Positions 61,794 to 64,000 of a DNA stretch of 64,000 nucleotides are shown piece by piece; within the stretch, counting starts at the first letter, position 1; each line of letters opens with the position of its first letter. Location: contig SHNE01000035.1 in the NCBI GenBank assembly GCA_004295015.1, positions 141,470-205,469 on the forward strand. The letters are read 5' to 3'. Below the pieces are notes generated by a model, which was not told where the DNA came from, made no database searches, and saw only the letters and a program-made list of their open reading frames with translations. This DNA comes from Bacteroidota bacterium (GTDB lineage Bacteria > Bacteroidota > Bacteroidia > AKYH767-A > 2013-40CM-41-45). The position numbers were made by a program, and so were the translations under genes.

Positions 61794-63863
61794 ATGAAAA
61801 AACTCCTACTTTATTTTTTGTTTGTTTGCTTCAGTACCTTCATGTATGCTTCAACCTACTCTGTAACAAGTTTAAGTGCAAGCGGCGCCGGCTCCCTTTT
61901 GGAAGCGATAGATAATGCCAATTTAAATGCCGGTGCAGACACTATTGAGTTTAATATAGTTGGAATGCCTCCGCATATTATCCCGCTTAACCTAATTACT
62001 CCGATTCTGGTTTCTGATGCCCTGGTTCTTGACGGTACCACTCAACCTGATAATGGATACACGGGAAATTGCCCTAAAATTGTAATTGATGGCTCTGCTA
62101 TCGATCCAGGTGTTTCAGGTTTGTTAGGAATCTATGCACAGAATGTTTCTGTTTATGGATTGTGGTTTAAAAATTTTACCAACGCAAACTCAACGGTCAT
62201 AAGTATTGCAGAGTCAAATGTCATAATCGGAGCACCTGGAAAAATGAATTTATTTACCAACAATGTAAATTCCATTACGATAAATGCGGATAATGTTGAA
62301 ATTAATTCCAATTATTTTGGATGTGATTGTGACGGCGCTGTAGCAGAGTCAAATTCCGGAATTGGCATTTATGGTTATAACGCACTTCAAAATATATCAA
62401 TATTAAACAATGTGATTGCAGCCAATAGTGAAGGAGTAATATTAGGATCAACAGGAGTTCCTTCCGGTATTATGACAATACAATCGAACAGAATAGGGAC
62501 TGATGCCACCGGCACTGTTGCCTTAGGAAATACGAATAACGGAATTACATTAAGGTATGTTCAGAATTTAGTATTTGGCGGTGTGGATAGTGCACAAGGA
62601 AATGTTGTTTCAGGTAATGGTGCTGTTGGATGTCTTTTGGTTTCCTGTTCAGGTACCGTTTTTGGAAATAAATTTGGAACTGACATAAGCGGCCATGATA
62701 CAATTCCGAATGACCCCTTAAATACCCAGTATAATACGGCTCTTAATTTTAATGGACTAAGTGGAATCACTTGCAATATGCAGGTTGGTGGTTTTGGTTC
62801 CGGAGAACAGAACGTCATAGTCGGAAATGATATATCCTTGAATATCGCTGATACGATCGGCTATTATGAGGTGACGAATAATATCATTGGTCAGACCTTA
62901 AGTGGTCTCGTTTGGCCTTTACAGTATATAGGAATCCAGGTATATTATAATTCAGCCGGAAGCAGGTTTGAAAACAATTATCTCTACGGGTCAAGTGCAG
63001 CTTTTGTAACTTACTATGCCTCCGGATTAATGGCAACGGGCAATATCGCAGGGGAAGATCTTTTTGGAAATCTACAGCAGCTTCAGAACGGATATAATAT
63101 GAACTCCACCGACTCATTCACGATTCAGTTTGCTTCTATTCGCAACGCTAACATTGGAATATACCTGGGGGATTGCAATGCCTCTTCGCTTCTTGAAAAT
63201 AGTATTGAAGATTGCCAGAGACCAATATATATGAATGCGAGCACGGGTACATGTGACAATAATCTGATGTATAGAAATGCAATTGCAAATAATATATATA
63301 CTGTGGATCTAAATACAAATGTTTCCGGTGCAGCCAATCAAAACATTGCTCCACCTGTCATTGAAGGATCCAATGCAGATAGTACATGGGGTACATCTCT
63401 TCCGAATGCCACCATAGATCTTGTTAAGGATATCACCCTCGACCCGACTTATCCTCAAGGCTATGATTATTCAATTCCGCAAATTACCGCCGATGCTTCA
63501 GGTCACTGGGTTTATTTAGGCGCACTTATCGACCCGAACGATTACACGGCTATGCAAACAGATGTGAACAATAACTCCTCTGAATTTGCAGAACGATTGA
63601 CATTAAGTATTGACCACTTAACAAAGAATCAAATAAATATTTATCCTGTTCCGGCATCAGAGTACCTTGTTCTTGAAAATCTGCCACACACAGGTAGAAT
63701 GGAATGGGAAATGTACAATTCAATCGGCGCCCTTGTGCTGAAGGGGACTGTGAATGGAGATTTGGGCAAACGTCTTGACATCAGAAGCATAGTTTCAGGC
63801 TATTATTTTCTAAAAGTTTTCTCAGAAGGGGAGACCTTTGTCTTGAAGTGTTTGAAAGACTAA
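61794..63863 (+). CDS. Secreted right-handed parallel beta-helix protein with T9SS sorting domain
   Basis: 689 aa. Signal peptide MKKLLLYFLFVCFSTFMYAS. The body (about 25-560) starts TYSVTSLSASGAGSLLEAIDNANLNAGADTIEFNIVG, the typical beginning of beta-helix repeat proteins of Bacteroidota. Repeated NNVIAANSEGVILGS-like and VSGNGAVGCLLVS segments with the N-G-I spacing follow, suggesting a right-handed parallel beta-helix as in pectate lyase-like or passenger proteins. The end is a T9SS type A sorting domain (INIYPVPASEYLVLEN...YYFLKVFSEG). It may bind or cut polysaccharide; no catalytic Asp pair is evident. Terminator at 63889-63925. Confidence 0.85.
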   Translation: MKKLLLYFLFVCFSTFMYASTYSVTSLSASGAGSLLEAIDNANLNAGADTIEFNIVGMPPHIIPLNLITPILVSDALVLDGTTQPDNGYTGNCPKIVIDGSAIDPGVSGLLGIYAQNVSVYGLWFKNFTNANSTVISIAESNVIIGAPGKMNLFTNNVNSITINADNVEINSNYFGCDCDGAVAESNSGIGIYGYNALQNISILNNVIAANSEGVILGSTGVPSGIMTIQSNRIGTDATGTVALGNTNNGITLRYVQNLVFGGVDSAQGNVVSGNGAVGCLLVSCSGTVFGNKFGTDISGHDTIPNDPLNTQYNTALNFNGLSGITCNMQVGGFGSGEQNVIVGNDISLNIADTIGYYEVTNNIIGQTLSGLVWPLQYIGIQVYYNSAGSRFENNYLYGSSAAFVTYYASGLMATGNIAGEDLFGNLQQLQNGYNMNSTDSFTIQFASIRNANIGIYLGDCNASSLLENSIEDCQRPIYMNASTGTCDNNLMYRNAIANNIYTVDLNTNVSGAANQNIAPPVIEGSNADSTWGTSLPNATIDLVKDITLDPTYPQGYDYSIPQITADASGHWVYLGALIDPNDYTAMQTDVNNNSSEFAERLTLSIDHLTKNQINIYPVPASEYLVLENLPHTGRMEWEMYNSIGALVLKGTVNGDLGKRLDIRSIVSGYYFLKVFSEGETFVLKCLKD

Positions 63864-63888
63864 AAAGTTTGGCCGAATATTATAGTTA

Positions 63889-63925
63889 AGATGCTTTACG
63901 AGACCTTTGGTTTTGTAAAGCATCT
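63889..63925. terminator. 11-bp perfect terminator between convergent genes
   Basis: AGATGCTTTAC (63889-63899) and GTAAAGCATCT (63915-63925) are perfectly complementary around a 15-base loop and followed by a T-run. It lies 26 bases after the beta-helix gene and 4 bases before the end of the minus-strand gene at the edge, so it serves both. Confidence 0.85.
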
Positions 63926-63928
63926 TTT

Positions 63929-64000
63929 TTATGCTTTCTTTTTTTTCTTTTTCTTTTTCTTTTTTGAAGCCTTTGCAATTTTGTTGAATTTGACACACAG
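63929..64000 (-). CDS. 3' end of a gene with a lysine-rich tail (edge of window)
   Basis: The minus strand from 64000 is open for 23 codons and ends at TAA (63929-63931). The last residues read KFNKIAKASKKKK..., ten consecutive lysines and a final alanine. Only the end is visible, so the protein cannot be identified. Lysine-rich tails are common on nucleoid or RNA-binding proteins. The neighbouring terminator supports a real gene end. Confidence 0.5.
   Translation of the reverse strand: MCVKFNKIAKASKKKKKKKKKKA

Overview
The window looks like a chromosomal segment of a Bacteroidota species, probably an uncultured member of the Chitinophagales/Sphingobacteriales/Cytophagales breadth; I cannot place it more finely. 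The evidence is seven secreted proteins with type IX secretion (T9SS) C-terminal sorting domains (type A 'YPNP' domains and one type B gliding-type domain), DUF6340 and DUF5122 proteins, and several promoters of the Bacteroidota form TTG-N19/20-TAnnTTTG. No rRNA, CRISPR array or transposase was seen. One CAU tRNA is present.

Layout. 1-14.4 kb: secreted and envelope proteins (beta-propeller, TIG-like and C1q-like proteins, lipoproteins), rRNA methyltransferase RlmF, two histidine-kinase-type proteins (one has no ATPase domain), a KOW mini-protein and a GC-rich nested stem-loop element at about 9.93-10.09 kb. 14.4-29 kb: a defence island on the minus strand. It has a tight six-gene operon (132-aa protein, XRE regulator, 940-aa unknown protein, 2050-aa DEAD/DUF1998 helicase resembling DruE, PD-(D/E)XK nuclease with an Fe-S cysteine set, C5-cytosine methyltransferase), followed by an AspBHI/MspJI-like restriction endonuclease. 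Helicase plus methyltransferase resembles Druantia type II. Upstream lies one small outer-membrane-protein gene flanked by attC-like structures. 29.2-36.6 kb: fatty-acid initiation genes (accC, accB, fadL-like porin, a tandem-repeat intergenic block, then fabH, plsX, rpmF, yceD as one operon).

36.7-55 kb: housekeeping and signalling genes (plsC, bacilliredoxin, two stand-alone response regulators, tadA, aspS, an enolase-superfamily epimerase, a lysine-rich histone-like mini-protein, a PAS histidine kinase, methylmalonyl-CoA epimerase, HAD phosphatase, tRNA, rpoN and a HU/SPOR protein). 52.5-55.6 kb: an apparent stress operon (yceI, a small barrel protein, osmC, an Fe-S/CDGSH protein, pirin and a MarR regulator). 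Its promoter has a palindrome lying exactly between the -33 and -7 elements, which suggests autoregulation by the MarR protein. 55.7-64 kb: trpS, an acyl-CoA carboxylase beta subunit (with the epimerase, part of a propionyl/methylmalonyl-CoA route), two small membrane proteins, two large T9SS cargo proteins and the lysine-rich 3' end of a gene that leaves the window.

Non-coding structure is unusually rich. It includes two copies of a ~95-bp imperfect palindrome at convergent gene ends (37.5 and 49.0 kb), ~145-bp tandem repeats at 33.1-33.5 kb, several strong terminators, and attC-like folding around 28.2-29.0 kb. Functional calls rest on motif recognition by eye; no database search was possible.
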